A stretch of DNA of 64,000 nt from the NCBI RefSeq assembly GCF_963675395.1, contig NZ_OY776223.1, positions 1,984,001-2,048,000 of the forward strand, given 5' to 3'. A program made the position numbers and the translations under genes. Origin of the DNA: an uncultured Vibrio sp. (lineage in GTDB: Bacteria > Pseudomonadota > Gammaproteobacteria > Enterobacterales > Vibrionaceae). Below are positions 7,472 to 15,932 of this stretch, piece after piece. The notes beneath the pieces are model-generated. The model did not search any database. It worked only from the letters and a program-made list of their open reading frames with translations, and was not told the origin of the DNA. Within the stretch, counting starts at the first letter, position 1. Each line of letters opens with the position of its first letter.

Positions 7472-8071
7472 CTACACGGACGTGCGTTCGTAGAGGCGAT
7501 AACTGACTTGACCAGCGGTTTTTTCTCGATACAGATGCCAGCTTTCCGGCAGGTCGATAATATTCAGTTCTTTCTCGGTTTCAATATAAATCATTGCATC
7601 TTCAGCAAGCCAGCCGTTTTGCTCTAACAAGTTCACGGTTTCATCCAGCAAACCTTGACGAAATGGCGGATCAATAAATACCACGTGATGAGGCGTTCCT
7701 GGTTGCTTCAAAAAGTTCAGAGCGTCGGTATTCACCACCTCAATGTTGGTCGCATTCAAAGACGCGACATTTTTCTTTAGCTGTTGAAACGCCTGCGGGT
7801 TCAGCTCAACCATGGTTACTTGTTCTGCCTGACGCGAAGCGGATTCAAAGCCTAAACCGCCAGAGCCTGCAAACAAGTCGAGACACTTCGCTTGCGGCAC
7901 ATCTTGCGCTAGCCAATTAAATAGCGTCTCTTTGACGCGATCGGTGGTTGGACGTAAACCCTCAGCGTCATGGACTGGGAGCTTTCGGCCTCTCCATAAG
8001 CCACTAATAATGCGAACGAAGCCCGTTGTTGGCTTTTTTTGTGATGAGTTTTGCTGGCGACGTCTTACCAT
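7472..8071 (-). CDS. rsmD: 16S rRNA (guanine(966)-N(2))-methyltransferase
   Basis: A 199-residue class I methyltransferase. The SAM-binding motif LDLFAGSGGLGFE is near residues 64-76 and the catalytic-type motif FIDPPF near 131-136. The basic N terminus with RIISGLWRGRKL is typical of RsmD. It methylates G966 of 16S rRNA in the assembled 30S subunit. It heads an operon with the DUF1145 gene and is divergent from ftsY, the same arrangement as in enterobacteria. Confidence 0.93.
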   Translation of the reverse strand: MVRRRQQNSSQKKPTTGFVRIISGLWRGRKLPVHDAEGLRPTTDRVKETLFNWLAQDVPQAKCLDLFAGSGGLGFESASRQAEQVTMVELNPQAFQQLKKNVASLNATNIEVVNTDALNFLKQPGTPHHVVFIDPPFRQGLLDETVNLLEQNGWLAEDAMIYIETEKELNIIDLPESWHLYREKTAGQVSYRLYERTSV

Positions 8072-8102
8072 AGATTTTTTGACCGCTAATAAAGTGATAC
8101 TA

Positions 8103-8133
8103 TATCCAATCGCCCAAGCATTGAGCTTGGATA
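8103..8133. repeat. Nested inverted repeat between rsmD and ftsY
   Basis: The outer arms TATCCAA / TTGGATA enclose an inner CCAAGC / GCTTGG hairpin with a 5-base loop. It lies between two divergent genes, so it is not an obvious terminator. It could be an operator, or a remnant of a dispersed intergenic repeat. Confidence 0.4.
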
Positions 8134-8294
8134 CAGCCCAGAATATTCAAGATGACAGAGTGTAACACTAATAAGATTAGATTCACCTAGTTGAAAAGTT
8201 TTCACATCTTTGTCATTCGCCTTTTTTAGACGGATAATAATCTTGTCAAAAAAGAGTCATTAATAGATAAAAAGAGAATCTAGGATAGCCCCAG

Positions 8295-9521
8295 ATGACG
8301 GAAAAAAAGAAGCGCGGATTACTTTCGTGGCTAGGTTTTGGTGATGAAGAGCAAAACCAACAACCAAAAACTGAAGAAACAGTTCAAGAAGAAGCAGTTC
8401 AAGAAGAAGCAGTGGAATCTGCTGCTGAAGAGCGACTTACCGAAGAGGTTGCTGAGCCAGCAGAAGAAAAAAACGTAGTTGAAGAAGAGCCTGAAAAGGC
8501 TGAGGCTGCAGAAGCAGAAGCAGAAGCAGAAGCAGAAGCAGAAGCAGAAGCGCCTGAAGTGCCAGTTGTTCCTCGCGTTCAAGAGCAGGAAAAACCAACA
8601 GAGAGCTTCTTTGCGCGTCTAAAGCGTAGCTTAAGCCGTACCAAAGCCAACATCGGCGCAGGCTTCTTTGGTTTGTTCAGCGGTAAAAAAATCGATGAAG
8701 ACCTGTTTGAAGAGCTGGAAGAGCAACTGCTTATCGCTGATGTGGGGATGAATACCACAACAAAAATTATCAACAACCTGACAGAAAAAGCATCTCGCGG
8801 CGATCTTAAAGACGGCGAAGCCCTTTACGGCTTGTTGAAAGAAGAAATGGCAGACATTCTATCTAAAGTAGAACAGCCTCTAGAGATCGATACCAGTAAA
8901 ACGCCTTACGTTATCTTAATGGTTGGCGTAAATGGCGTGGGTAAAACCACCACTATTGGTAAATTGGCAAAGCAGTTCCAGAACCAAGGTAAGAAAGTGA
9001 TGTTGGCTGCCGGCGATACTTTCCGTGCAGCTGCGGTAGAACAGCTTCAAGTATGGGGTGAGCGCAACAACGTTCCTGTGATTGCTCAGCACACTGGTGC
9101 TGACAGTGCTTCTGTTATCTATGATGCGATTGAAGCGGCAAAAGCACGTGGTGTGGATGTGGTGATCGCTGACACGGCAGGCCGTCTGCAAAACAAAGCG
9201 AACCTGATGGAAGAGTTACGCAAGATTATACGTGTGATGAAGAAGATTGATGACTCTGCACCACACGAGATCATGCTGACACTTGATGCCGGGACTGGTC
9301 AAAATGCGATCAGCCAAGCGAAGCTTTTCAGTGACGTTTCACCTATCACTGGTATTACATTAACTAAGCTGGATGGTACAGCGAAAGGTGGCGTCATCTT
9401 CTCTATTGCTGATCAGTTTGGTATTCCAATCCGCTACATTGGTGTCGGTGAAGGTATCGAAGATTTGCGTCCTTTTGAAACTCAAGAGTTCATTGACGCA
9501 CTATTCAGCCGCGAAGAGTAA
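8295..9521 (+). CDS. ftsY: Signal recognition particle receptor FtsY
   Basis: A 408-residue SRP receptor GTPase that docks ribosome-nascent-chain-SRP complexes at the inner membrane. The N-terminal region (about 18-105) is highly acidic and rich in Glu and Ala, as in enterobacterial FtsY. The NG domain follows, with G1 GVNGVGKTTT (211-220), DTFRAAA (241-247), DTAGR (293-297) and TKLDGTAKGG (357-366). A GCAGAA hexanucleotide tract encodes part of the acidic region. ftsE begins 21 bases after the stop, so this is the first gene of the ftsYEX unit. Confidence 0.97.
   Translation: MTEKKKRGLLSWLGFGDEEQNQQPKTEETVQEEAVQEEAVESAAEERLTEEVAEPAEEKNVVEEEPEKAEAAEAEAEAEAEAEAEAPEVPVVPRVQEQEKPTESFFARLKRSLSRTKANIGAGFFGLFSGKKIDEDLFEELEEQLLIADVGMNTTTKIINNLTEKASRGDLKDGEALYGLLKEEMADILSKVEQPLEIDTSKTPYVILMVGVNGVGKTTTIGKLAKQFQNQGKKVMLAAGDTFRAAAVEQLQVWGERNNVPVIAQHTGADSASVIYDAIEAAKARGVDVVIADTAGRLQNKANLMEELRKIIRVMKKIDDSAPHEIMLTLDAGTGQNAISQAKLFSDVSPITGITLTKLDGTAKGGVIFSIADQFGIPIRYIGVGEGIEDLRPFETQEFIDALFSREE
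8508..8549 (+). repeat. GCAGAA hexanucleotide tandem repeat inside ftsY
   Basis: Seven consecutive units of GCAGAA encode alternating Ala-Glu in the acidic domain. Length changes by whole units would stay in frame. A shorter imperfect duplication, with two copies of a unit like GTTCAAGAAGAAGCA, lies at about 8383-8411. Confidence 0.9.
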
Positions 9522-9542
9522 ATTAAGTGAGAGGGAATCAGG

Positions 9543-10217
9543 GTGATCAAATTTCAGCAAGTGAGTAAAGCTTACCGAGGTGGTCGACAAGCACTGCAAA
9601 AAGTTGACTTTCACCTAAGGCGCGGAGAGATGGCGTTTTTGGGCGGGCATTCTGGCGCTGGTAAAAGTACCTTGCTGAAACTGATCTGTGCGATTGAGCG
9701 TCCGACTGATGGCACCATTCATTTTAATGATCATGACATCACTCGTATATCGAACCGAGATATTCCGTTTCTACGCCGTAATATCGGCATCGTATTTCAG
9801 GATCACCGTTTGCTGATGGATCGCAGTGTGTACGACAATGTCGCACTGCCGATGCGCATCGAATCGATTTCTGAAAATGAAATTAAACGTCGTGTTTCTG
9901 CGTCGTTAGATAAGACTGGTCTGCTTGATAAAGCCCGTTGTTTGCCAAGTCAGCTTTCAGGTGGTGAGCAACAACGTGTAGGGATTGCCCGTGCGGTAGT
10001 GAATCGACCAACCTTGCTGGTGGCGGATGAGCCTACGGGTAACCTTGACCCTGAGTTGTCTAACCGAGTCCTGCGACTGTTTGAAGAATTTAATCGTGCT
10101 GGCGTCACCATCCTACTCGCAACGCACGATATCGGGTTAGTGAACACTCGCCCACAATATCGTCATTTTGAATTGAATCAAGGTTTCCTAAGCGAGGTAG
10201 AAGACTATGGCAGGTAA
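9543..10217 (+). CDS. ftsE: Cell division ATP-binding protein FtsE
   Basis: A 224-residue ABC ATPase. Walker A GHSGAGKS is at residues 35-42, the signature LSGGEQQR at 138-145, and Walker B with ADEPTG at 161-166. With FtsX it forms the divisome complex that activates periplasmic peptidoglycan hydrolases through EnvC. A GAGGGAATCAGG segment precedes the GTG start. The 3' end overlaps ftsX by 11 bases, indicating translational coupling. Confidence 0.96.
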   Translation: MIKFQQVSKAYRGGRQALQKVDFHLRRGEMAFLGGHSGAGKSTLLKLICAIERPTDGTIHFNDHDITRISNRDIPFLRRNIGIVFQDHRLLMDRSVYDNVALPMRIESISENEIKRRVSASLDKTGLLDKARCLPSQLSGGEQQRVGIARAVVNRPTLLVADEPTGNLDPELSNRVLRLFEEFNRAGVTILLATHDIGLVNTRPQYRHFELNQGFLSEVEDYGR

Positions 10218-11172
10218 AAAGCTCTCGCAAAAGAAAGGTAAAAGCAGTGCTAAGCGCGCCAATACCGATGGGTTTTTCTCTGTTCATATTAAGCAGGCAA
10301 AAGCGTCTTTTTCTGCCTTGTGGCAACGGCCTTTAGGCAACATATTAACGCTGGCGGTGGTCTCCATTGCGTTGGCGATGCCCGCCTGTTTGTACTTACT
10401 AGGCAAAAATGTCGCAGGTGCGGCAGAAGATGTCGCATCACCATCGCAAGTTAGTGCTTACTTAGTCGAAGGTATGCCTGATGCACGTGTAATGGTGCTA
10501 AAAGATGAAATAGAAACCTGGCCGTTGGTAAACACTGTGGAATATATTTCTCCGCAGCAGGGGTTGGCCGATCTAAGCCAATATGCGGGCTTCGATCAGG
10601 CGCTGAGTTTGTTAAGTGGCTATGCACTGCCAGGCGTACTAGTGATTACACCTGACTCTGAACTGAAAAGTGATATTCAGTCGATAGCTCAGGACGTTCG
10701 TAAGCAGCAAGATGTTACCGATGTTCGTCTCGATGAAGATTGGCTGGCTCGTCTTGATGCCATCAAAACGCTGGCCAGTATTATCGTTATCACGCTCTCG
10801 GTACTGATGCTCGGCGCGGTATTTTTAATTGTTGGTAATACATTACGATTCAATGTGTTGGCGAACAAAGAAGAGATTCAAACCATGAAGCTGATTGGCG
10901 CGACTGACGGTTTTATTCTTCGCCCGTATTTATATACTGGAATGTGGTTTGGTGTGTTGGGATCAACCATCGCTTGGCTAGTGACGACAGTGATGACTTT
11001 CGTAATGAATAGCGCAGTGGAAGATTTAGCGGCATTGTATGACAGTCAGTTCCGTTTGAATGGTCTAAACTGGGATGAGTCTTTACTGCTCATCATCATG
11101 GGTAGCTTGATAGGCTGTGTTGCGGCACGTATTTCTGCCCAGCGCCACCTAAAAGAAATTGAACCAGTTTAA
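10207..11172 (+). CDS. ftsX: Cell division permease-like protein FtsX
   Basis: A 321-residue protein with a basic cytoplasmic N terminus, a first span at about 45-66, a periplasmic domain of about 120 residues, and three further spans near 190-215, 235-265 and 290-310. This is the FtsX topology. The periplasmic loop recruits EnvC to control amidases. The start lies inside the end of ftsE (11-base overlap). The conserved NKEEIQTMKLIGAT segment lies between spans 2 and 3. Confidence 0.96.
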   Translation: MAGKKLSQKKGKSSAKRANTDGFFSVHIKQAKASFSALWQRPLGNILTLAVVSIALAMPACLYLLGKNVAGAAEDVASPSQVSAYLVEGMPDARVMVLKDEIETWPLVNTVEYISPQQGLADLSQYAGFDQALSLLSGYALPGVLVITPDSELKSDIQSIAQDVRKQQDVTDVRLDEDWLARLDAIKTLASIIVITLSVLMLGAVFLIVGNTLRFNVLANKEEIQTMKLIGATDGFILRPYLYTGMWFGVLGSTIAWLVTTVMTFVMNSAVEDLAALYDSQFRLNGLNWDESLLLIIMGSLIGCVAARISAQRHLKEIEPV

Positions 11173-11347
11173 GTGATGGCGGTCTTATACTTGGAATTTA
11201 TTAGCTCAAGCTAATTTGTACCTCTTGTATAGAACACTTGTTTATGGATAATTGCTCGCCCTTCTTGAAACTTGTTCATTTTGAGTTCAAGATAGCGAAG
11301 CTAAATTGCAATGTAATGCTCCAGATCAGAGATTGATGAGGAATTGA

Positions 11348-12205
11348 ATGACAAAAGAAGCGTATCCGATGGCTCTAGTCACGCAAGATAGTCTTGATAG
11401 CTATATTCGCTCCGTTAACAGCTACCCAATGCTGACGGTAGATGAAGAGCGTGAGCTGGCAGAACGATTACACTACAAAGGTGAGATTGAAGCCGCGAAA
11501 GGGCTGATCCTTTCACACCTGAGATTCGTTGTTCACGTTGCTCGAGGTTACTCAGGTTATGGTTTGCCAATGGCCGACTTGGTACAAGAGGGTAACATCG
11601 GTCTAATGAAAGCCGTGAAACGTTTTAACCCAGAAGTAGGGGTGCGTTTGGTGTCTTTTGCGGTTCACTGGATTAAAGCAGAGATCCATGAATACGTGCT
11701 GCGTAACTGGCGTATTGTTAAGATCGCAACAACCAAAGCACAGCGTAAATTGTTCTTTAACCTACGTAAGTCGAAAAAGCGTTTGGGTTGGTTCAATAAC
11801 GGCGAAGTAGAAACCGTTGCTCGTGAATTGGGTGTTGAGCCTTCTGAAGTCCGTGAGATGGAATCTCGTCTGGCGGCTGTAGACTCCACGTTCGATATGC
11901 CAACTGACGAAGACGATAGCTCAAACAACTACACAGCACCGATGCTTTATCTGGAAGATAAATCATCAGATGTGGCAGATAACGTTGAAGCGGCAAACTG
12001 GGAAATGCATACCAATAATCGTCTTGGACATGCATTGGCAAGCTTGGATGAGCGTAGTCAGCGTATTGTGCGTTCTCGTTGGTTAGACGATGAGAAAGCC
12101 ACGCTGCAGGATTTAGCCGATGAGTTTGGTGTATCTGCCGAGCGTATTCGTCAGTTAGAAAAGAATGCAATGAAGAAGCTCAAACTGGCCGTTGGTGAGT
12201 TCTAA
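11348..12205 (+). CDS. rpoH: RNA polymerase sigma-32 (heat shock) factor
   Basis: A 285-residue sigma-70 family factor. The diagnostic RpoH box QRKLFFNLR is at residues 132-140. Region 2 holds [20 protein letters not shown], and region 4 ends with an HTH ([14 protein letters not shown]). It directs transcription of chaperone and protease genes. The 175-base upstream gap must hold promoters; in relatives, 5' mRNA structure makes translation heat-inducible, but I have not established that fold here. An AGGA site precedes the ATG. It follows ftsX, as in most gammaproteobacteria. Confidence 0.97.
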   Translation: MTKEAYPMALVTQDSLDSYIRSVNSYPMLTVDEERELAERLHYKGEIEAAKGLILSHLRFVVHVARGYSGYGLPMADLVQEGNIGLMKAVKRFNPEVGVRLVSFAVHWIKAEIHEYVLRNWRIVKIATTKAQRKLFFNLRKSKKRLGWFNNGEVETVARELGVEPSEVREMESRLAAVDSTFDMPTDEDDSSNNYTAPMLYLEDKSSDVADNVEAANWEMHTNNRLGHALASLDERSQRIVRSRWLDDEKATLQDLADEFGVSAERIRQLEKNAMKKLKLAVGEF

Positions 12206-12238
12206 CGCTAGCTTCTAAACAAAAGCAAATTTTCATAG

Positions 12239-12270
12239 AAAGCCGAGATCATTCGATCTCGGCTTTTTTT
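12239..12270 (+). terminator. rpoH terminator
   Basis: The stem AAGCCGAGATC / GATCTCGGCTT has an ATTC loop and is followed by eight T, 33 bases after the rpoH stop. Confidence 0.92.
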
Positions 12271-12322
12271 TATTTTGGATCGAAAGTTGATAATGTTTGC
12301 GATCTAAATTTTATGTGCTGCC

Positions 12323-12509
12323 TGTGCATAACTCTGTGAAGTAATTATTTATCAACTGTTCGAAAGCGGGGCAAAATAAGGCGTTCAGGCGTTTTTTAGT
12401 TTGGGGATATTTAGTAATATACACACAGCTAGATCAAGATCATCACTACATATTGTGGATCAAAAGATCCAAATACACTTTATCAACGCAATCCACAGCT
12501 TTATCCACA
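12323..12509. promoter_or_regulatory. Cluster of DnaA-box-like sites and GATC sites
   Basis: Two sites match the DnaA consensus TTATNCACA exactly: TTATCCACA at 12501-12509 (plus) and TTATGCACA at 12323-12331 (minus). A one-mismatch site lies at 12454-12462 (minus), with weaker ones near 12350, 12480 and 12489. Four GATC sites lie at 12432, 12438, 12458 and 12466. The stretch upstream of glpE is non-coding. It might titrate DnaA or regulate glpE. No origin-associated genes are adjacent. Confidence 0.5.
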
Positions 12510-12590
12510 CGTGGTCGCAATGTGTACACTTTTCAATTCCCTGATTATTCTTGTGTCTAAATTTAGCGTTGGATAGGTTACAATGGCAGC

Positions 12591-12669
12591 ATATACCCAA
12601 GTGACTTTATGGCGCGGAATCTAAGCTGACTCTGACTCTAGCGCACGCCACTAGGTTATTTGGGTATAT
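12591..12669. repeat. 79-bp element with 10-bp terminal inverted repeats
   Basis: The ends ATATACCCAA and TTGGGTATAT are perfect inverted repeats enclosing 59 bases. It sits 22 bases before the glpE ATG. The shape resembles the small palindromic intergenic repeats scattered in vibrios, but copy number cannot be tested from one window. It would be transcribed in the glpE leader if the promoter lies upstream. Confidence 0.55.
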
Positions 12670-12691
12670 TAATAAGACAATGAGAAAGTAA

Positions 12692-13012
12692 ATGGATCAG
12701 TTTCAGCATATCGATGTGCAAGGCGCACAAGCACTGCTCGAGCAGGGCGAAGCAAAACTTGTAGATATCCGCGACCCTCAATCGTTTGCCGTAGCGCATG
12801 CAGAGTCAGCCTTTCATTTAACCAACGACTCGATCGTCTCTTTCATGGACGATGTGGAGTTCGAGCAGCCAGTACTTGTAATGTGCTACCACGGTATTAG
12901 TAGTCAGGGTGCGGCGCAATACCTGGTAAACCAAGGCTTTGAGCAGGTCTACAGTGTGGATGGCGGTTTTGAAGCCTGGCAGCGAGCCGAATTACCGATA
13001 GTGAGAAGTTAA
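12692..13012 (+). CDS. glpE: Thiosulfate sulfurtransferase GlpE (rhodanese)
   Basis: A 106-residue single-domain rhodanese with active-site loop CYHGISS, catalytic Cys65. It transfers sulfane sulfur from thiosulfate to cyanide or thiol acceptors such as thioredoxin. Length matches GlpE (108 residues in E. coli). The TAA stop overlaps the glpG ATG by one base (TAATG), so the two are coupled as in E. coli. No glpR follows. Confidence 0.93.
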   Translation: MDQFQHIDVQGAQALLEQGEAKLVDIRDPQSFAVAHAESAFHLTNDSIVSFMDDVEFEQPVLVMCYHGISSQGAAQYLVNQGFEQVYSVDGGFEAWQRAELPIVRS

Positions 13013-13854
13013 TGAAGAGATTGGTAACGTTAAATAACCCACGCATGGCACAGGCCTTCATCGATTATATGGCGTCTCGTCACATTGAAATTCAGATGAT
13101 GCCCGAAGGTCAGGGGCAGTTTGCGCTTTGGCTGACAGATAGCCAACATGAAATTGAAGCAGAAGCTGAGCTGAAACATTTCTTGGCTAACCCTTCCGAT
13201 TCCAAATACAGCGCTGCTTCGTGGAACGTTGCCGACACTCGCAAGAGTCAATTTCATTACTCAAGCCCAAGCATCATGAGTATGGTCAAAGCGAAAGCCG
13301 GCCCGGTGACGTTACTGATCATGGCTGTGTGTGTCATTATTTACGGTTTACAGATGATCGGCTTTGGTCGGGGCGTGTTTGCATTGCTGCATTTCCCGGC
13401 GTTTGAAGGTCAACAATGGCAATTGTGGCGTTGGTTGAGTCATGCTCTGCTGCACTTCTCTGCAACCCATATCATCTTTAACTTGCTGTGGTGGTGGCAA
13501 CTGGGTGGCGATATTGAACGTCGCCTGAGTTCCGGAAAACTACTGCAAATTTTTGTTGTTTCTGCAGCCTTGTCAGGCGCGGGGCAATTTTATGTTGAAG
13601 GTGCGAATTTTGGTGGGTTGTCTGGTGTTGTATACGCGCTGCTCGGTTATCTGTGGATCTTAGGTTATCGTCGGCCACATCTGGGATTGACGCTACCAAA
13701 ACCGATCATCGTGTTTATGTTAGTGTGGCTAGTGCTAGGTTTCGTTCAGCCGTTTATGGCGATTGCCAATACTGCTCATTTGGTGGGACTGATTTCGGGA
13801 ATGGCGATGGCGCTGTTTGACTCCGGAAAAATGAAGTACCAGCAGAAAGATTAA
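13012..13854 (+). CDS. glpG: Rhomboid intramembrane serine protease GlpG
   Basis: A 280-residue protein. The N-terminal cytoplasmic domain (about 1-90) is followed by six membrane spans. The catalytic dyad is visible: Ser204 in GGLSGVVYA and His256 in NTAHLVGL. The conserved loop-1 residues lie near 139-157 (WRWLSHALLHFS...HIIFN). It cleaves membrane-embedded substrates. Translationally coupled to glpE by a TAATG overlap. Confidence 0.95.
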   Translation: MKRLVTLNNPRMAQAFIDYMASRHIEIQMMPEGQGQFALWLTDSQHEIEAEAELKHFLANPSDSKYSAASWNVADTRKSQFHYSSPSIMSMVKAKAGPVTLLIMAVCVIIYGLQMIGFGRGVFALLHFPAFEGQQWQLWRWLSHALLHFSATHIIFNLLWWWQLGGDIERRLSSGKLLQIFVVSAALSGAGQFYVEGANFGGLSGVVYALLGYLWILGYRRPHLGLTLPKPIIVFMLVWLVLGFVQPFMAIANTAHLVGLISGMAMALFDSGKMKYQQKD

Positions 13855-13870
13855 GGCATAAATAAGAGAC

Positions 13871-13897
13871 AAAAAAGACCGCCTGAAGCGGTCTTTT
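13871..13897. terminator. Bidirectional terminator
   Basis: AAAAGACCGC / GCGGTCTTTT stem with a CTGAA loop, shared by glpG and the convergent FliL-like gene. Confidence 0.9.
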
Positions 13898-13917
13898 CGT
13901 ATCAGTGAAAGTCGCAT

Positions 13918-14328
13918 TTACTGGTAGAGATATTTGGTAAACAGCAAATCCGCAATAACGGTTTTCCCAGTTTCCGGCAGGAGTGTTTCGTTTAACCTCG
14001 TTACCAAGGTCTTGCGCAAATCTTCCCGACCAGAAAGAGACTTGATGGTATCTTCTGTCTGCTTGCCGAGTAACTCGATGATGGCATCGCGAATCAGTGG
14101 TTGGTGATGTTCAATGATGGTCAGGTCTTGCTGGCCCATGACCATGATATCGATACGCACCTGAACGTAACCTAACTTTTTTCCTTTGGTGTAAAAGTTT
14201 GTCGTTAAGTCTGGTTCTAAAGTGAAGTACGCCAACTGAGGTCCAGCTTGTTCCGTTTCAGCCCAGGTTGGTGTGGAGATAAGCATGGTTAACGCAAAAA
14301 TAGTTTGGGCTATATAACGTTTGTACAT
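13918..14328 (-). CDS. FliL-like exported protein
   Basis: A 136-residue protein with an N-terminal signal peptide (hydrophobic residues 8-20, likely cleavage after TWA). It is followed by a domain of FliL type, with LEPDLTTNFYTKGKKLGYVQVRI near 36-58 and a C-terminal helix rich in charged residues. FliL proper is an inner-membrane flagellar stator-associated protein, but this gene is outside any flagellar operon and looks periplasmic rather than anchored. It lies between glpEG and ubiCA. Function unknown; a role in motility is only a family-based guess. Confidence 0.75.
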   Translation of the reverse strand: MYKRYIAQTIFALTMLISTPTWAETEQAGPQLAYFTLEPDLTTNFYTKGKKLGYVQVRIDIMVMGQQDLTIIEHHQPLIRDAIIELLGKQTEDTIKSLSGREDLRKTLVTRLNETLLPETGKTVIADLLFTKYLYQ

Positions 14329-14480
14329 ATTTCTAACTTTTCTTTCTCTGGATCGCGATATTCGAATCGCTTCAGTCTTGGTACAATAGACCGTCTATAA
14401 CAAATAATGAACTTACGGTTTCAGTAAGACGGTAAGTTGTTGCTTTATTCTACGCATAAAGCCTCTAATTGAATACTAGT

Positions 14481-15020
14481 ATGAATCAGCCAACATCACT
14501 CTATCTTGCTTCTTTATTGGAAGTAGAGTGGCAAAAGCCCGAAGAATTTGAATTTCCAAATGAATTGTCCAAGCATTGGCTTGAAGAACAAGGGTCTTTG
14601 TCACGTCGTTTAAAGCAACACTGTCAGGCTTTGACAGTGGAATTGCTACAAAATCAAATTGTCACTGCCAAGACACTGAAACAGGATGAAAGTCAGTTAT
14701 TGTCTGAGCAAGATTGCCTGTTACGAGAGGTTGTTTTGTGTGGTGATGACAGTCCTTGGGTTATAGGACGTACACTCATTCCATGCACGACACTGGTGGA
14801 TCAGCAATACGATTTGGCTGAACAAGGGGATATCCCTTTAGGTCTGACCGTTTTTAGCGCGGATAACGTAGAGCGAGACTCACTGCAAATGGGGTGGGCC
14901 AACCTGCCTCAAGGACGATTTTTAGCGCGACGTTCAAGGTTGTGGATGAATCACAAACCAATGTTAGTCGCCGAGTTATTCTTATCTCTTTCACCTATTT
15001 ACGCTAAGGAGAGGGTGTAA
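14481..15020 (+). CDS. ubiC: Chorismate lyase
   Basis: A 179-residue protein of UbiC size and layout: LSRRLKQHCQ in the first third, then the central VLCGDDSPWVIGRTLIP segment and a C-terminal RRSRLWMNHKPMLVAELFL segment typical of the family. It converts chorismate to 4-hydroxybenzoate and pyruvate, the first committed step to ubiquinone. I chose the ATG at 14481; a TTG at 14469 is possible. The ribosome site is weak. ubiA starts at the base after its stop. Confidence 0.92.
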   Translation: MNQPTSLYLASLLEVEWQKPEEFEFPNELSKHWLEEQGSLSRRLKQHCQALTVELLQNQIVTAKTLKQDESQLLSEQDCLLREVVLCGDDSPWVIGRTLIPCTTLVDQQYDLAEQGDIPLGLTVFSADNVERDSLQMGWANLPQGRFLARRSRLWMNHKPMLVAELFLSLSPIYAKERV

Positions 15021-15875
15021 ATGTCCGCAGAAAAAGCCAAAGCATATTGGCAACTGACGCGAATGGATCGACCAATAGGATCCTTGCTACTACTGTGGCC
15101 TACCGTTTGGGCACTTGTCATTGCAGCTCAGGGCATGCCAAGTTGGGATGTCTTGTTTGTGTTTGTATTAGGCGTGTTTCTCATGCGCAGTGCAGGTTGT
15201 GTGATTAACGACTTCGCTGATCGTAAAGTCGATGGTCACGTTAAACGTACCAAACAGCGCCCGTTACCGTCGGGTAAAGTCACGGCGAAAGAAGCAATCG
15301 GTCTGTTTCTGGTGTTAGCCGTGAGCTCATTTTTATTGGTGCTTACCATGAATCCACTGACGATTCAGCTGTCGTTTGCAGGTGTAGTGTTGGCTTTCAT
15401 CTACCCGTTTATGAAGCGCTACACCCATCTTCCACAATTGTTTTTGGGGCTGGCTTTTAGTTGGGCAATCCCGATGGCGTGGGCAGCACAAACGGGTGAA
15501 CTGCCTCTGATCGTATGGTTTATCTTTGTGATTAATGCGCTGTGGACCATTGCTTACGATACCCAATATGCCATGGTTGACCGTGATGATGATTTGAAAA
15601 TTGGTATCAAATCGACCGCGATTCTGTTTGGTCGTCATGACAAGTTAATCATCGGTATTTTACAGCTCATAACCTTAGCGATGCTGGTTGGGCTGGGTCA
15701 GTATTACCAGTTAGGGCAGAGCTACTACTGGACGATTCTGATTGCCGCTTCACTGTTTGTTTATCAGCAGCATTTGATTCGCCACCGAGAACGCGATCTA
15801 TGCTTTAGAGCATTTCTCAACAATAACTATGTCGGTATGGTTATCGCCGTCGGTTTATTAGTGGCGTTTTGGTAA
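15021..15875 (+). CDS. ubiA: 4-hydroxybenzoate octaprenyltransferase
   Basis: A 284-residue membrane prenyltransferase with about eight spans. The two Asp-rich motifs are present: NDFADRKVD at residues 63-71 and D-x6-DRDDD at about 180-191, which bind the Mg-prenyl diphosphate. It attaches the polyprenyl chain to 4-hydroxybenzoate made by UbiC. GGAGAGG lies just before the start, inside the end of ubiC, and there is no gap between the genes. Confidence 0.96.
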   Translation: MSAEKAKAYWQLTRMDRPIGSLLLLWPTVWALVIAAQGMPSWDVLFVFVLGVFLMRSAGCVINDFADRKVDGHVKRTKQRPLPSGKVTAKEAIGLFLVLAVSSFLLVLTMNPLTIQLSFAGVVLAFIYPFMKRYTHLPQLFLGLAFSWAIPMAWAAQTGELPLIVWFIFVINALWTIAYDTQYAMVDRDDDLKIGIKSTAILFGRHDKLIIGILQLITLAMLVGLGQYYQLGQSYYWTILIAASLFVYQQHLIRHRERDLCFRAFLNNNYVGMVIAVGLLVAFW

Positions 15876-15888
15876 GAGTTCGAAAATT

Positions 15889-15918
15889 GAAAAAGGCATC
15901 CGGTTGGATGCCTTTTTT
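15889..15918. terminator. Bidirectional terminator
   Basis: AAAAAGGCATCC / GGATGCCTTTTT stem with a GGTT loop, between convergent ubiA and plsB. Confidence 0.92.
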
Positions 15919-15932
15919 GTTTGTATACGTTG

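Noticed and set aside
8331..8582. A Phe/Cys-rich minus-strand frame of 83 codons
   Set aside because: It is the complement of the Glu/Ala-rich repeat region of ftsY; low-complexity composition explains it.
12323..12509. The idea that this is a replication origin
   Set aside because: DnaA boxes are present, but there is no dnaA, gidA/mnmG, mioC, parAB or rctB nearby and no clear AT-rich unwinding repeats, so I only call it a DnaA-box cluster.
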